Source of the DNA: Oribacterium sp.
Lineage (GTDB): Bacteria > Bacillota_A > Clostridia > Lachnospirales > Lachnospiraceae
Assembly (NCBI GenBank): GCA_004554245.1
Contig: SFND01000022.1
Location: 1 to 47,729, forward strand
DNA length: 47,729 nt
Direction of reading: 5' to 3'
Below are positions 33,094 through 41,440 of this stretch, piece by piece. Under the pieces are notes generated by a model. That model worked only from the letters and a program-made list of their open reading frames with translations. It searched no databases and was not told the DNA's origin. Numbering within the stretch: position 1 is the first letter of the stretch; every line of letters starts with the position of its first letter. Both the position numbers and the translations under genes were made by a program.

Positions 33094-33654
33094 CGCGAGG
33101 TCCATCCGTCCCCACACAGGCGGCGACATGGAGGAGATGCCTTTCGCTGTGGCATCTCCGTTGTTTTTATAGATGTGCGGGAGGTCCTTCTGGATGACGG
33201 TCGTGTCGCCGGGATTCAGGATCACATCGGTGTCGCCGATCTGCACCGTGAGCTGTCCTTCCGTGACATAGACCATCTCTTCGGAATGATGGCGGATCGG
33301 CAGCTGCGTGTCCTGCGCGTGCGCAGCGATCTCAAACTGGATCAGCATCGCCTCCGGTGAATAGGCCGGTGACGGGAATGGGGTCAGGAAGCGATAGGAG
33401 ACCTTATGATCTTCAGAGTAGGTGATCACCTGCTGTTCCTTGCGGATCGTCAGATTGCCCATGACGACGACATCGTCCAGCAGCATATGCATCGGTACCT
33501 GGAGCCCCGCGGCGATTTTCCGAAGAGAAGAAAGAGACGGATCGATCTCACCACGTTCGATCTGGGAAATGTAGCTGATGGACATGCCGGACAGCTCCGC
33601 CAGTTCCTTGATGGTCATTTTCTGACTCTTTCTGAATTCACGTATCTTTAACAT
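33085..33654 (-). CDS. XRE-family regulator with cupin sensor domain
   Basis: 189 residues, minus strand. Residues 1-60 form a helix-turn-helix (MTIKELAELSGMSISYISQI, ERGEIDPSLSSLRKIA); residues about 110-180 form a cupin (HHSEEMVYVTEGQLTVQIGD, LNPGDTTVIQKDLPHIYKN). Such regulators usually sense a small metabolite and often control amino-acid or peptide uptake and catabolism. It is divergent from the epimerase-DUF819-peptidase operon, with 267 bp between, so it is the likely regulator of that operon (inference). The last residues (LAKN) and the stop are encoded in a REP-like repeat, suggesting the original C-terminus was altered by it. GAGG precedes the ATG. Confidence 0.9.
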   Translation of the reverse strand: MLKIREFRKSQKMTIKELAELSGMSISYISQIERGEIDPSLSSLRKIAAGLQVPMHMLLDDVVVMGNLTIRKEQQVITYSEDHKVSYRFLTPFPSPAYSPEAMLIQFEIAAHAQDTQLPIRHHSEEMVYVTEGQLTVQIGDTDVILNPGDTTVIQKDLPHIYKNNGDATAKGISSMSPPVWGRMDLAKN

Positions 33655-33678
33655 AGCAAACCTCAGTTCTAAAACATT

Positions 33679-33696
33679 GTATACAGTATAGTATAT
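33679..33696. promoter_or_regulatory. Candidate operator/promoter of the cupin regulator
   Basis: An alternating GTATAC-AGTATA-GTATAT tract, partly palindromic, 25-42 bp upstream of the XRE-cupin ATG. On the minus strand it offers two overlapping TATACT -10 boxes, so binding here would autoregulate. No clear -35 was found. Confidence 0.4.
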
Positions 33697-33836
33697 AGGA
33701 ATTCTATCGAAATCAAAAGACTAATTAAATGAAAAACAGCCTGATTCAATCAAAAGCAGGCTTCCAAAACAGCCTGAACCAGGCCTGCGTCATGTCTAAA
33801 GAAGCCGGCATAATATCAAAAATAACATATGGTTAT

Positions 33837-33865
33837 TTGACAATATATTTCCGCAATAGTAAAAA
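33837..33865 (+). promoter_or_regulatory. Candidate promoter of the dipeptide-epimerase operon
   Basis: TTGACA (33837-33842), 17 nt, TAAAAA (33860-33865), 57 nt before the ATG at 33922. The surrounding 33.7-33.9 kb is markedly AT-rich. A GCAGGC/GCCTGC dyad lies upstream (about 33760-33787). Confidence 0.45.
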
Positions 33866-33921
33866 TTCAATTAAATTTCATCGAAAAATATCACTCATAG
33901 TGAAATTTGGAAGGGGTTAAA

Positions 33922-34998
33922 ATGAAAATCACAGATCTGAAAATTGAGAAATTCCATGTCGAGCTGACCGAGCCGTTTAAGATCGCGTTTGCAGAGATTC
34001 ATCATACAGAAAGCCTGCTCATCAAGATCACAACCGATGAAGGGATCGAAGGCTATGGTGAAGCGGCACCATTTGCACCGGTCACCGGTGAAACCACCGA
34101 AGGCTGTCTCTCTGTGCTTCAGATGTTCCGTCAGGGACTGATCGGTATGAATCCGATGGACATCGAAAAGGTACACGTGATGATGGATGGTCTCGTGCAT
34201 GGAAACGGTTCCGCGAAGTGTGCTGTCGATATCGCGCTTCACGATATCAAGGGTAAGGTGATGGGCGAGCCGCTGTACCGCGTACTCGGCGGATATCAGG
34301 ATACCGTGCAGAACGACATCACGATCGGTATCAGCACACCGGAGAAGATGGCCGCAAGTGCTGCACACTACGTAAAGGATATGGGCTACCGCATCCTGAA
34401 GATCAAGGCCGGTATTGATCCGGAGGAGGATCTCCGCACACTGGCGCTGATTCGTCAGGAGGTTGGACCAGATGTACGTCTTCGTGTCGATGCGAACCAG
34501 GGCTACGATATCGCGAAGGCAGAGTTCGCACTGGAAGGGATGAAGAAGTACGGCATCGAAGCAGTCGAGCAGTGCCTCCCGGACTGGGATCTGGAAGGAA
34601 CCGCCTATCTTCACAGCATGGTGTCCGGTATTCAGCTGATGCTGGATGAATCGATCCATACACCGAAGGATGCCGCAAGAGCATGCCGTCTGAACGCAGC
34701 GGATATCTTTAACATCAAGCTGATGAAGTGCGGCGGCCTGTACAGAGGCTTACAGATCAGCACACTGGCAGAGAACTTCGGAAAGACCTGTATGGTCGGC
34801 TGCATGCTGGAGACGAAGATCGCCATCACCGCAGGACTCAGCCTGGTAGCTGCTCGTAAGAACATCACAGAAGCAGACTGTGACAGCTTCATGTATTACA
34901 AGGATGCAGACACCGGTATGCCGGGTGGCTTCACAAGAGAGGGCGATATGTTCCACCTGTCCGACAAGCCAGGTCTCGGCCTTGACATTTCATTCTAA
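33922..34998 (+). CDS. Dipeptide epimerase (enolase superfamily, L-Ala-D/L-Glu epimerase type)
   Basis: 358 residues. Enolase-superfamily layout: capping domain with EPFKIAFAEIHHTESLLIKI, then barrel ends with the KxK catalytic lysine motif (YRILKIKAG), metal ligands in LRVDANQGYD, EQCLPDWD and LDESIHTPKDA, and the second lysine in FNIKLMKCGGL. This pattern is that of dipeptide epimerases, which racemise the C-terminal residue of peptides such as L-Ala-D-Glu from murein. Exact substrate not readable. AAGGGGT precedes ATG 33922; the longer start at 33907 overlaps that site. First gene of a three-gene operon. Confidence 0.9.
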   Translation: MKITDLKIEKFHVELTEPFKIAFAEIHHTESLLIKITTDEGIEGYGEAAPFAPVTGETTEGCLSVLQMFRQGLIGMNPMDIEKVHVMMDGLVHGNGSAKCAVDIALHDIKGKVMGEPLYRVLGGYQDTVQNDITIGISTPEKMAASAAHYVKDMGYRILKIKAGIDPEEDLRTLALIRQEVGPDVRLRVDANQGYDIAKAEFALEGMKKYGIEAVEQCLPDWDLEGTAYLHSMVSGIQLMLDESIHTPKDAARACRLNAADIFNIKLMKCGGLYRGLQISTLAENFGKTCMVGCMLETKIAITAGLSLVAARKNITEADCDSFMYYKDADTGMPGGFTREGDMFHLSDKPGLGLDISF

Positions 34999-35019
34999 AT
35001 CGCATCAAGGAGAAAAACT

Positions 35020-36183
35020 ATGTTTCCGATTTTTCAAAGCACACCAAGTATGCTGGCGGTGATCCTGGTGATGGTCGCCTTTGCCTTCTGGGTTCAGAAG
35101 TTCAGGGGCTTCAAAACACTGGGCCCGGCACTGATCGTCATCATCACCGGTATCATCCTCGTAAATCTGAAAATCGTTCCGGGCAGCTGTGAAATCTATG
35201 GTACCATCAGTACCTACTGCATCCCTATTTCCATCTCACTGTACCTGCTGGATGTGGATCTCCAGCAGATCGTCAAGATGTCGAAGCAGCCACTGCTCGC
35301 CATCGCATCCGCGGTATTCTGCGTCAGCATCGTGTCGATCGTGTTCGGCAGCATCTTCGGTGATAAGGTAGCCGAGGGCTGGAAGGTGGCCGGTATGTTC
35401 GTCGGAACCTATACCGGTGGAAGTTCGAACCTGACCGCGATTGCAACCGGGCTCAATGCTTCTGGCGATACGATCGCCGCAGCCAATGCCGCCGACTATG
35501 TCATCGGTATGCCATCGCTGATTCTGATGTTCCTGGCACCGACCTATATGAAGACCTCGAAGTGGTTCCAGAAATTCTGGCCATATTCCTTCACCGAGAA
35601 GGAGCTGGAAGGAAGTGGCGATACGAAGGAGCTGATGGAATCCGAAGAGTGGAGCATCAAGGAAATCGCAATCCTCCTCGCGGTTTCGACCTCTATCGTC
35701 GCCATCTGCACGAAGCTGGCAACATTGTTCCCAGCTGATTTCCAGAGTGCCGGAAGAATCCTGCTGATTTCAACGCTTTCGATCATCGTCGCACAGGTAC
35801 CGGCTGTGAAGAAGCTGAGAGGCTCCATGAATCTCGGCCTGTTCTTCGGTATGATGTTCCTCGCGGTCGTCGGCTTCTCTGTGGATATCAAGGGCTTCCT
35901 CGGATCTGCGTTTTACATCACCGTGCTCTGCCTGTGCATCATTTTCTTCAGTACCGTGCTGCATCTCACGATCACCAGAATGCTGAAGATCAAGTCCGAG
36001 TATGTACTGCTCGGCCTCGTCGGTGCGATCGCAGATGGAACGACCTCCGCGCTGGTGGCTTCCGGCGCACGCTGGAAGAGCCTCGTCAATGTCGGTCTTC
36101 TGATGGGTATCATCGGTGCGGTATGTGGTAACTACTGCGGTATCGCCGTAGCATATATCGTTAAGATGATCATAGGAGCTTAA
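35020..36183 (+). CDS. DUF819 family integral membrane protein
   Basis: 387 residues with about ten hydrophobic segments. The GTYTGGSSNLTAIATGLNAS motif and ADYVIGMPSLILMF are typical of the DUF819 (YjcL-like) family, membrane proteins of unproven function that often sit beside peptidases or epimerases. AAGGAG 8 nt before the ATG; 21 nt after the epimerase stop and 2 nt before the peptidase start, so tightly co-transcribed. A peptide or amino-acid transport role is inferred from context only. Confidence 0.88.
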   Translation: MFPIFQSTPSMLAVILVMVAFAFWVQKFRGFKTLGPALIVIITGIILVNLKIVPGSCEIYGTISTYCIPISISLYLLDVDLQQIVKMSKQPLLAIASAVFCVSIVSIVFGSIFGDKVAEGWKVAGMFVGTYTGGSSNLTAIATGLNASGDTIAAANAADYVIGMPSLILMFLAPTYMKTSKWFQKFWPYSFTEKELEGSGDTKELMESEEWSIKEIAILLAVSTSIVAICTKLATLFPADFQSAGRILLISTLSIIVAQVPAVKKLRGSMNLGLFFGMMFLAVVGFSVDIKGFLGSAFYITVLCLCIIFFSTVLHLTITRMLKIKSEYVLLGLVGAIADGTTSALVASGARWKSLVNVGLLMGIIGAVCGNYCGIAVAYIVKMIIGA

Positions 36184-36185
36184 AC

Positions 36186-38339
36186 ATGACACAGTGGAAT
36201 TTCTACTTTTCCGGAATTTTATATGGGAAGATCAGAGAAGATGAGCAGTCGCTGACACTGCAGAAGCGAAGCATCGAAACAGGAAAGTGGGCGCCGTGGC
36301 GTCCATTTTCCGAGGAAGATGATCAGGCGTTTGCGCTGCTGTGTAATCGCAGTCTGCTCACGTTTTTCGGCAGAAAAAAAGAATACGAGCAGCAGATCGC
36401 GGACAGTCCGGAGACATTTACCACGACGGAGGGTGAACGCTTCGCACGTCGCGGAGAGGATTCCTATATAGAGCGCGGGATCAAGTTCCCGAAGGATTTC
36501 TTCTATGACGAAGACGGCATCTACAGTGTCGTCATGTGTGCCCGCGATGTGACCTCTGTGCTCGTAAAAAAGGGGATGGAGCGCCGGACGGTGCTGAGAG
36601 ACTGGAAAGAAGTCTATCCTGGGATGACCGAGGAGGACGGCGAGTATCAGCCGGGTCCGGTCTATGGCGTAAAAGCAGCCGGCACCTTCATGGTTCCGAC
36701 CAGAGATGGCGAGCAGCTGGCGACGGATGTCTATCTGCCAACCGGTACGAAGGAGACCCGCTTCCCGACCGTCCTGGTGCGTACACCGTATGGAAAAGGA
36801 AAAGACAAGGAGCAGTATTACCGTTTCCTGCAGAGAGGCTATGCGGTCGTCGTGCAGGATACCCGAGGCCGGGAGGACAGTACCGGTGAATGGAGGCCGG
36901 AGTACTACGAAATCGAAGATGGTGACGATACCCTGAACTGGATCGCCGCACAGCCGTTCAGTGACGGACAGGTGAGCATGACAGGCGGATCCTATCTCGG
37001 CTATGTTCAGTGGGCCGCAGCGGCCAGTGGCAACCCGCATCTCAAGGCGATGTTGAGCAATGTCTGCGCCGGCAGTGCCTTCATCGATATCCCGCGTCGC
37101 GGCGGCTGCTTCAACTCCGGTATGCTGGCCTGGGCATTCATGATGACGGAAAAACGTTTGCGCGCGGATCTGGTGGCGCAGGATAACTGGGACGAGATCC
37201 TCGATATCCGTCCGTTGAACCAGATTCCGAAGCAGGCACTGGGACACGAGGTACCGTTCCTCGAAAAGTGGCTCGAGCATACGGATATGGATGACTTCTG
37301 GGAAAGGGGCAACTGGTCGAAGCGTTACAAGGGCGGCCAGGTGCCGGCACTCATCATGTCCGGCTGGTTCGACGATAACGGCATGGGCACGACCGAAGCG
37401 CTCGACCTCGTAAAGTCCTGGGAAAAGGGTACATGGAAGGCCGTGCTCGGTCCGTGGAAGCACAGCGGCAATGCACAGTACGATCTGCATGCACTCCGCC
37501 TGGGCGATAACGCACTCCGCTACGATATGGATATCCTCTGCATGAAGTGGCTGGAGCATTTCCTGAAGGGCGTCGAGAACGGCATTGAAAAGACAGCTGC
37601 CGTCGAGTACTACACAATCGGTGAAAACCAGTGGAAGACCGCGGAGAGCTGGCCGGTGGAAACGAGCGAACGGAAAATGTTCTATCTGGACGGCGGAGAC
37701 ATGAGCCTCGGACAGGAGAGCAGTGCACGCGGTACCGGGGAATCGTGCGGTCACGGTGTGCTGAGCGATACGCTTCCGAAGACGAGCGGAGCGGAGGACT
37801 ATGTCTATGACCCGGATCATCCGTCCGTGCATATCATCGATATGTCGGAGAATGAGCTTGAGGTGCCGGAGGACTATACCGACGAAGAGAAGCGGGCCGA
37901 TATGCTGAGCTTCTCCACGCCGGTGCTCACCGAGCCGCTGACCGTCACCGGCGATATGCAGGCGGAGCTTTACGTGTCCTGCGACTGCCCGGATACGGAT
38001 TTCGTCGTCCGCGTGACCGATGTCGATGAAAACGGACACTCCGTGAAGCTCGCGGATGGTGTGATCGGCGCGAAGTACCGGAACGGTTTCGAGCATCCGG
38101 AGTATATGGAGCCGGGCGAGATCTATAAGATCACGATCCGCACCACCAAGCTGTCGAACACCTTCCTCCCGGGGCACCGGATGCGTGTCACGATCACATC
38201 CAGTGCGAAGAACTTCATCTTCCCGAACAGCAACACGAAGGACGGCTTCAACAGTAAAACCCGCCAGAAGGCACACATCACGATCTACAGAGGCGGTGAG
38301 CATGCCTCCGGCATCTGGATGCCGATCGAAAAGGCGTGA
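36186..38339 (+). CDS. CocE/NonD (S15 X-Pro dipeptidyl-peptidase-like) hydrolase with N-terminal extension
   Basis: 717 residues. The alpha/beta hydrolase starts near residue 160 (FMVPTRDGEQLATDVYLP), has the nucleophile elbow TGGSYLG with Ser269, and ends in the jelly-roll C-terminal domain of the CocE/NonD family (DFVVRVTDVDENGHSVKLAD, LPGHRMRVTITSS). Members are peptidases or esterases. The first ~160 residues are an additional domain not seen in typical CocE proteins; it has no signal peptide, so the enzyme is probably cytosolic and acts on imported peptides. Start overlaps nothing; AGGAG lies in the end of DUF819. Operon ends at a REP pair and terminator. Confidence 0.9.
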   Translation: MTQWNFYFSGILYGKIREDEQSLTLQKRSIETGKWAPWRPFSEEDDQAFALLCNRSLLTFFGRKKEYEQQIADSPETFTTTEGERFARRGEDSYIERGIKFPKDFFYDEDGIYSVVMCARDVTSVLVKKGMERRTVLRDWKEVYPGMTEEDGEYQPGPVYGVKAAGTFMVPTRDGEQLATDVYLPTGTKETRFPTVLVRTPYGKGKDKEQYYRFLQRGYAVVVQDTRGREDSTGEWRPEYYEIEDGDDTLNWIAAQPFSDGQVSMTGGSYLGYVQWAAAASGNPHLKAMLSNVCAGSAFIDIPRRGGCFNSGMLAWAFMMTEKRLRADLVAQDNWDEILDIRPLNQIPKQALGHEVPFLEKWLEHTDMDDFWERGNWSKRYKGGQVPALIMSGWFDDNGMGTTEALDLVKSWEKGTWKAVLGPWKHSGNAQYDLHALRLGDNALRYDMDILCMKWLEHFLKGVENGIEKTAAVEYYTIGENQWKTAESWPVETSERKMFYLDGGDMSLGQESSARGTGESCGHGVLSDTLPKTSGAEDYVYDPDHPSVHIIDMSENELEVPEDYTDEEKRADMLSFSTPVLTEPLTVTGDMQAELYVSCDCPDTDFVVRVTDVDENGHSVKLADGVIGAKYRNGFEHPEYMEPGEIYKITIRTTKLSNTFLPGHRMRVTITSSAKNFIFPNSNTKDGFNSKTRQKAHITIYRGGEHASGIWMPIEKA

Positions 38340-38348
38340 GGCAGTGCG

Positions 38349-38420
38349 AATGGGGTCTGACCCCATAAACTTCAGTTTAGATTCTGTTTAGAAAAATTTA
38401 ATAGGGTCAGACCCCATTAA
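38349..38420. repeat. REP-like inverted pair after the CocE gene
   Basis: AATGGGGTCTGACCCCAT and ATAGGGTCAGACCCCATTAA with the same spacer sequence as 31692-31768; a single base change (GGGG to AGGG) mars the right unit. Confidence 0.85.
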
Positions 38421-38423
38421 CTA

Positions 38424-38469
38424 AAAAACGGCACCGCAGCAGGGATAAACCTGTCGTGGTGCCGTTTTT
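38424..38469 (+). terminator. Rho-independent terminator of the peptidase operon
   Basis: AAAAACGGCACC (38424-38435) pairs with GGTGCCGTTTTT (38458-38469); an inner CAGG/CCTG stem lies in the loop. It could act in both directions. Confidence 0.88.
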
Positions 38470-38500
38470 CAATTCATCATTTTATAAGGCGAGCAACGCA

Positions 38501-38531
38501 TCTTAAGAATTTCGTAATGGGGTCAGACCTC
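38501..38531. repeat. Solitary REP-like unit
   Basis: TCTTAAGAATTTCGTAATGG continuing into GGTCAGACCTC, the same flank as at 31679, with a degenerate right half and no partner unit. The rest of 38532-38600 is AT-rich and shows no gene. Confidence 0.6.
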
Positions 38532-38603
38532 TTTTTAGATTTCGCAAAATCTGCGTTTTAGCCTTCCTGGACATTCGAAATCAATAATTATTATCACTTT
38601 CTA

Positions 38604-38632
38604 TTGACCAAATCAAGCTTATACAGTATAAC
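38604..38632 (+). promoter_or_regulatory. Promoter of trxA
   Basis: TTGACC (38604-38609), 17 nt, TATAAC (38627-38632), giving a leader of about 80 nt before the ATG at 38721. Confidence 0.65.
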
Positions 38633-38720
38633 ATTAATAGGAATAGTTCTTAATAAAAAATAGTAACAAAGCATAGTTAGATACCCATACAGGGTTAAAC
38701 AGAAAATGGAGGTAATATCT

Positions 38721-39047
38721 ATGTCAGCCATCAATATGAATAAAGCTCAGTTTGAACAGTCCATGCATGAAGAGAAGCCGGTCTTAGTTGACTACTGGGC
38801 ACCGTGGTGTGTCTACTGCCGCAGGATCGCGCCGGCCTATGAGAAAATCGCGGAAGAGTACGGTGATCAGCTTGTCATCGGAAAGGTAAATATCGATGAG
38901 GAGTCGCAGCTTGCAGAAGCGGAGAAGATCGAAGTGATTCCGACGCTGGTTTTATATCGCGGCGGAAAGGCGGTCGATTCGATCGTTGCGCCGGATTCGA
39001 AGGCTGCGATCGAGCGCTTCATCCAGACCGCTATGGAAAGAGCGTGA
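38721..39047 (+). CDS. trxA: Thioredoxin with a WCVYC active site
   Basis: 108 residues, thioredoxin fold. Active site YWAPWCVYCRRIAP has CVYC instead of the canonical CGPC, which should shift redox potential and partner choice. The cis-Pro loop EVIPTLVLYRGGKAVDS is normal. GGAGGT precedes ATG 38721; the in-frame ATG at 38706 overlaps it. Next to thioredoxin reductase, a peroxiredoxin and yaaA, so it probably passes electrons from TrxB to Bcp. The last 31 nt begin a 61-bp tandem repeat that continues past the stop. Confidence 0.93.
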   Translation: MSAINMNKAQFEQSMHEEKPVLVDYWAPWCVYCRRIAPAYEKIAEEYGDQLVIGKVNIDEESQLAEAEKIEVIPTLVLYRGGKAVDSIVAPDSKAAIERFIQTAMERA

Positions 39048-39166
39048 TCGCATCAGTGATGCCGCCACAGGTGGCCACTTCATCCAGGACGCTATGGAAA
39101 GAGCGTGATCGCGTCAGTGATGTCACCTTAGGTGGCTACTTCATCCAGGACGCCATAGAAAGATAG
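39017..39166 (+). repeat. 61-bp tandem triplication of the trxA 3' end
   Basis: Units start at 39017, 39078 and 39139 with CTTCATCCAG(A/G)-CGC(T/C)AT-GAAAGA; the period is exactly 61 bp. Unit 1 holds the trxA C-terminus and stop, unit 2 repeats it with few changes, unit 3 is cut at AGATAG. Each full unit ends in a small hairpin (GCCAC/GTGGC; CACC/GGTG). Because 61 is not a multiple of three, it is not a protein repeat. Confidence 0.85.
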
Positions 39167-39209
39167 AAGCGCAGGTAACGTGAACGAAAGTGAGCAGGAG
39201 GGAAGTTCT

Positions 39210-40142
39210 ATGAAGCCGAATCATGTATACGATATGATCATCGTGGGCGGCGGTCCGGGTGGCTATACATCCGCACTCTATGCCGCCAGAGCCGGTCTCG
39301 ACACGGTGGTGCTGGAAAAGCTGTCCGCTGGCGGGCAGATGGCGCTGTCCCAGCAGATCGATAATTATCCTGGTTTCGAGGATGGCATCGACGGCTTCAC
39401 GCTGGGCGAGAAAATGCAGCAGCAGGCGGAGAAATTCGGTGCCGTTACAGAGTACGCGGAAGTCTCGAAGCTGGAGTTAAGCGAAACGCCGAAGCGAGTG
39501 GTAACCAGCTCCGGCACCTATCTCGGAAAGACGGTCGTGATCGCGACCGGCGCGACACCCCGGGTGCTCGGAATCCCCGAGGAGCAGGCCCTGGTCGGCC
39601 GTGGCGTCGCTTACTGTGCGGCCTGTGATGGGATGTTCTACCGAGGAAAAACCGTGGTCGTCGTAGGCGGTGGCAACTCCGCCGTCGCCGACGCACTCCT
39701 TCTCAGCCGTATCGCGCAGAAGGTCATCCTCGTTCATCGCAGAGACAGCTTACGTGCAGAGAAAATCTATCATGACCAGCTCATGCATAGGGCCAATGTT
39801 GAGTTCCGGTGGAACAGCACCGTCACGGAGCTGCTTCATGACGAGCACTTGACCGGCGTCCGCCTGAAGGATACCGTCACGGGCGAAGAGTCAACACTCG
39901 CCTGCGACGGCCTGTTTGTCAGCGTCGGTAGAAAGCCCGCCACCGAACTCGTCGACGGACAGCTCACGCTCGACGATCACGGCTATATCGCAGCCGGTGA
40001 AAGCACGGAAACCAGCATCCCAGGCGTCTATGCCGTCGGCGACGTCCGGACGAAAGCCCTTCGCCAGATCGTCACCGCGGTGGCCGACGGTGCCGTCGCC
40101 GTACACATGGCGGAAGAGTATATCGCGAGAAACGCAAAGTAA
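39210..40142 (+). CDS. trxB: Thioredoxin-disulfide reductase
   Basis: 310 residues. FAD motif IIVGGGPGGYTSALYAARAG, redox-active CAACDG, NADPH-binding VVVGGGNSAVADALLLS and the C-terminal FAD segment GVYAVGDVRTKALRQIVTAV. It reduces thioredoxin with NADPH. GGAGGGA lies before ATG 39210; the in-frame GTG at 39180 is upstream of that site. Separated from trxA by the 61-bp repeats, but no terminator with a T run is seen, so read-through is likely. Confidence 0.96.
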   Translation: MKPNHVYDMIIVGGGPGGYTSALYAARAGLDTVVLEKLSAGGQMALSQQIDNYPGFEDGIDGFTLGEKMQQQAEKFGAVTEYAEVSKLELSETPKRVVTSSGTYLGKTVVIATGATPRVLGIPEEQALVGRGVAYCAACDGMFYRGKTVVVVGGGNSAVADALLLSRIAQKVILVHRRDSLRAEKIYHDQLMHRANVEFRWNSTVTELLHDEHLTGVRLKDTVTGEESTLACDGLFVSVGRKPATELVDGQLTLDDHGYIAAGESTETSIPGVYAVGDVRTKALRQIVTAVADGAVAVHMAEEYIARNAK

Positions 40143-40183
40143 TACACTATAAAAAGAATGTCACAAAGACGGAGGAATACATA

Positions 40184-40639
40184 ATGCTGGACGTAGGAAT
40201 GAACGCACCGGATTTCGAGTTACCTGATCAGAATGGAACGATGCACAGATTATCAGATTATGCTGGTAAAAAAGTAATTTTATATTTTTATCCGAAGGAT
40301 AATACCCCTGGTTGCACGAAGCAGGCATGTGGTTTTTCTGAGAGATATCCTCAGTTTACGGAGAAAGGCGCTGTCATCCTGGGCGTCAGTAAGGATTCTG
40401 TAGCTTCGCACAAGAAATTCGAAGAAAAATATGGCTTAGCGTTTACACTATTAGCGGATCCGGAGCGCAAGGTAATCGAGGCATACGATGTTTGGAAGGA
40501 AAAGAAAAACTATGGCAAGGTCTCTATGGGCGTCGTACGAACCACATATTTGATTGATGAAAATGGCGTCATCATAAAAGCCAACGATAAAGTCAAGGCT
40601 GCTGATGACCCAGAAAAAATGCTTCAGGAATTAAGCTGA
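40184..40639 (+). CDS. bcp: Thiol peroxidase of the Bcp/PrxQ type
   Basis: 151 residues. The peroxidatic Cys is in YPKDNTPGCTKQACGFSERY, with the resolving Cys five residues on (CTKQAC), the atypical 2-Cys arrangement of Bcp/PrxQ. It reduces H2O2 and organic hydroperoxides with thioredoxin. GGAGG precedes the ATG. Codon use is AT-richer than trxB. The stop overlaps the yaaA start by 1 nt (TGATG), so the two are coupled. Confidence 0.95.
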   Translation: MLDVGMNAPDFELPDQNGTMHRLSDYAGKKVILYFYPKDNTPGCTKQACGFSERYPQFTEKGAVILGVSKDSVASHKKFEEKYGLAFTLLADPERKVIEAYDVWKEKKNYGKVSMGVVRTTYLIDENGVIIKANDKVKAADDPEKMLQELS

Positions 40640-41403
40640 TGATAATTATACTGTCTCCTGCAAAAAAGATGATTTCAAATGATGACTGCATAGAAGCGGA
40701 AGGATTACCAGAATTTCTCGACCATACAGCTGAGATACTCAACTGGATGAAGCATACATCCAAAGAGGAACTGAAAGACATCTGGAAATGTAACGACCAA
40801 ATCGCAGACGAAAACTTTCACCGACTGGAGTGTATGGATCTTCATCACAGGTTGACGCCGGCGGTCATCGCCTATGATGGCATCGCATACCAGTATATGG
40901 CACCATCGGTTTTTGAAGACCATCAGCTGGAGTATATACAGCATCATCTAAGAATACTGTCCGCCTTTTATGGTGTTTTAAAGCCGATGGATGGCGTGAC
41001 ACCATACCGCCTTGAAATGCAGGCCAGGGTCGGAATCGGCGGTACGAAAAACCTGTATGATTACTGGGGAGATACGCTGTATCTCTCCGTGATCGATGAC
41101 AGCAGAACCATCATAAATCTGGCATCAAAAGAATACTCGAAATCCATCGAAAAATATCTGACACAACAAGATCGGTACATCACGATTACCTTCTGCGAGC
41201 GTTCCGGCGATAAAATGGTCACGAAAGGCACCTATGCCAAGATGGCACGCGGTGAAATGGTCCGCTTCATGGCGGAAAATGGCATCGAGAATCCGGAAGA
41301 CATCAAAAAGTTTGACCGACTTGGCTATATATTCAGAGCTGACTTATCAAGCGATACCGACTATGTTTTCGAACGAAAAATCGCCTCTAGTCTGGCAAAC
41401 TGA
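40639..41403 (+). CDS. yaaA: Peroxide stress protein YaaA
   Basis: 254 residues. MIIILSPAKKM at the start, with LTPAVIAYDGIAYQYM, LRILSAFYGVLKPMDGVTPY and NLASKEYSKSI, are hallmarks of the YaaA/DUF328 family, which limits free iron and DNA damage during peroxide stress. Linked to bcp, which fits. The final residues (IASSLAN) and the stop lie inside a terminator hairpin (41379-41410) that is itself a copy of the type I antitoxin terminator at 42910-42960, so the C-terminus seems to have been capped by a repeat. AT-rich codon use shared with bcp suggests they moved together. Confidence 0.93.
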   Translation: MIIILSPAKKMISNDDCIEAEGLPEFLDHTAEILNWMKHTSKEELKDIWKCNDQIADENFHRLECMDLHHRLTPAVIAYDGIAYQYMAPSVFEDHQLEYIQHHLRILSAFYGVLKPMDGVTPYRLEMQARVGIGGTKNLYDYWGDTLYLSVIDDSRTIINLASKEYSKSIEKYLTQQDRYITITFCERSGDKMVTKGTYAKMARGEMVRFMAENGIENPEDIKKFDRLGYIFRADLSSDTDYVFERKIASSLAN

Positions 41404-41440
41404 GGCGATTATTTTATCAAATCAGTATGCGGACTAAGTT
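41379..41440. repeat. Terminator-bearing repeat, inverted partner of 42893-42958
   Basis: AATCGCCTC (41379-41387) pairs with GAGGCGATT (41402-41410), followed by ATTTTATC: the yaaA terminator. Read on the minus strand, 41379-41440 matches 42893-42958 (TTAGTCCGCATACT, TTTGATAAAATAATCGCCTC, AGACTAG). The stop codon of the minus-strand amidase (41434-41436) lies in it too. Confidence 0.8.

Noticed and set aside
33729..33920. 63-codon frame between the cupin regulator and the epimerase
   Set aside because: No ribosome site, overlaps the operon promoter, AT-rich composition only.
31744..38391. Short frames starting MGSDPI at the GGGGTC repeats
   Set aside because: The peptide is just the REP-like palindrome translated; no ribosome sites.
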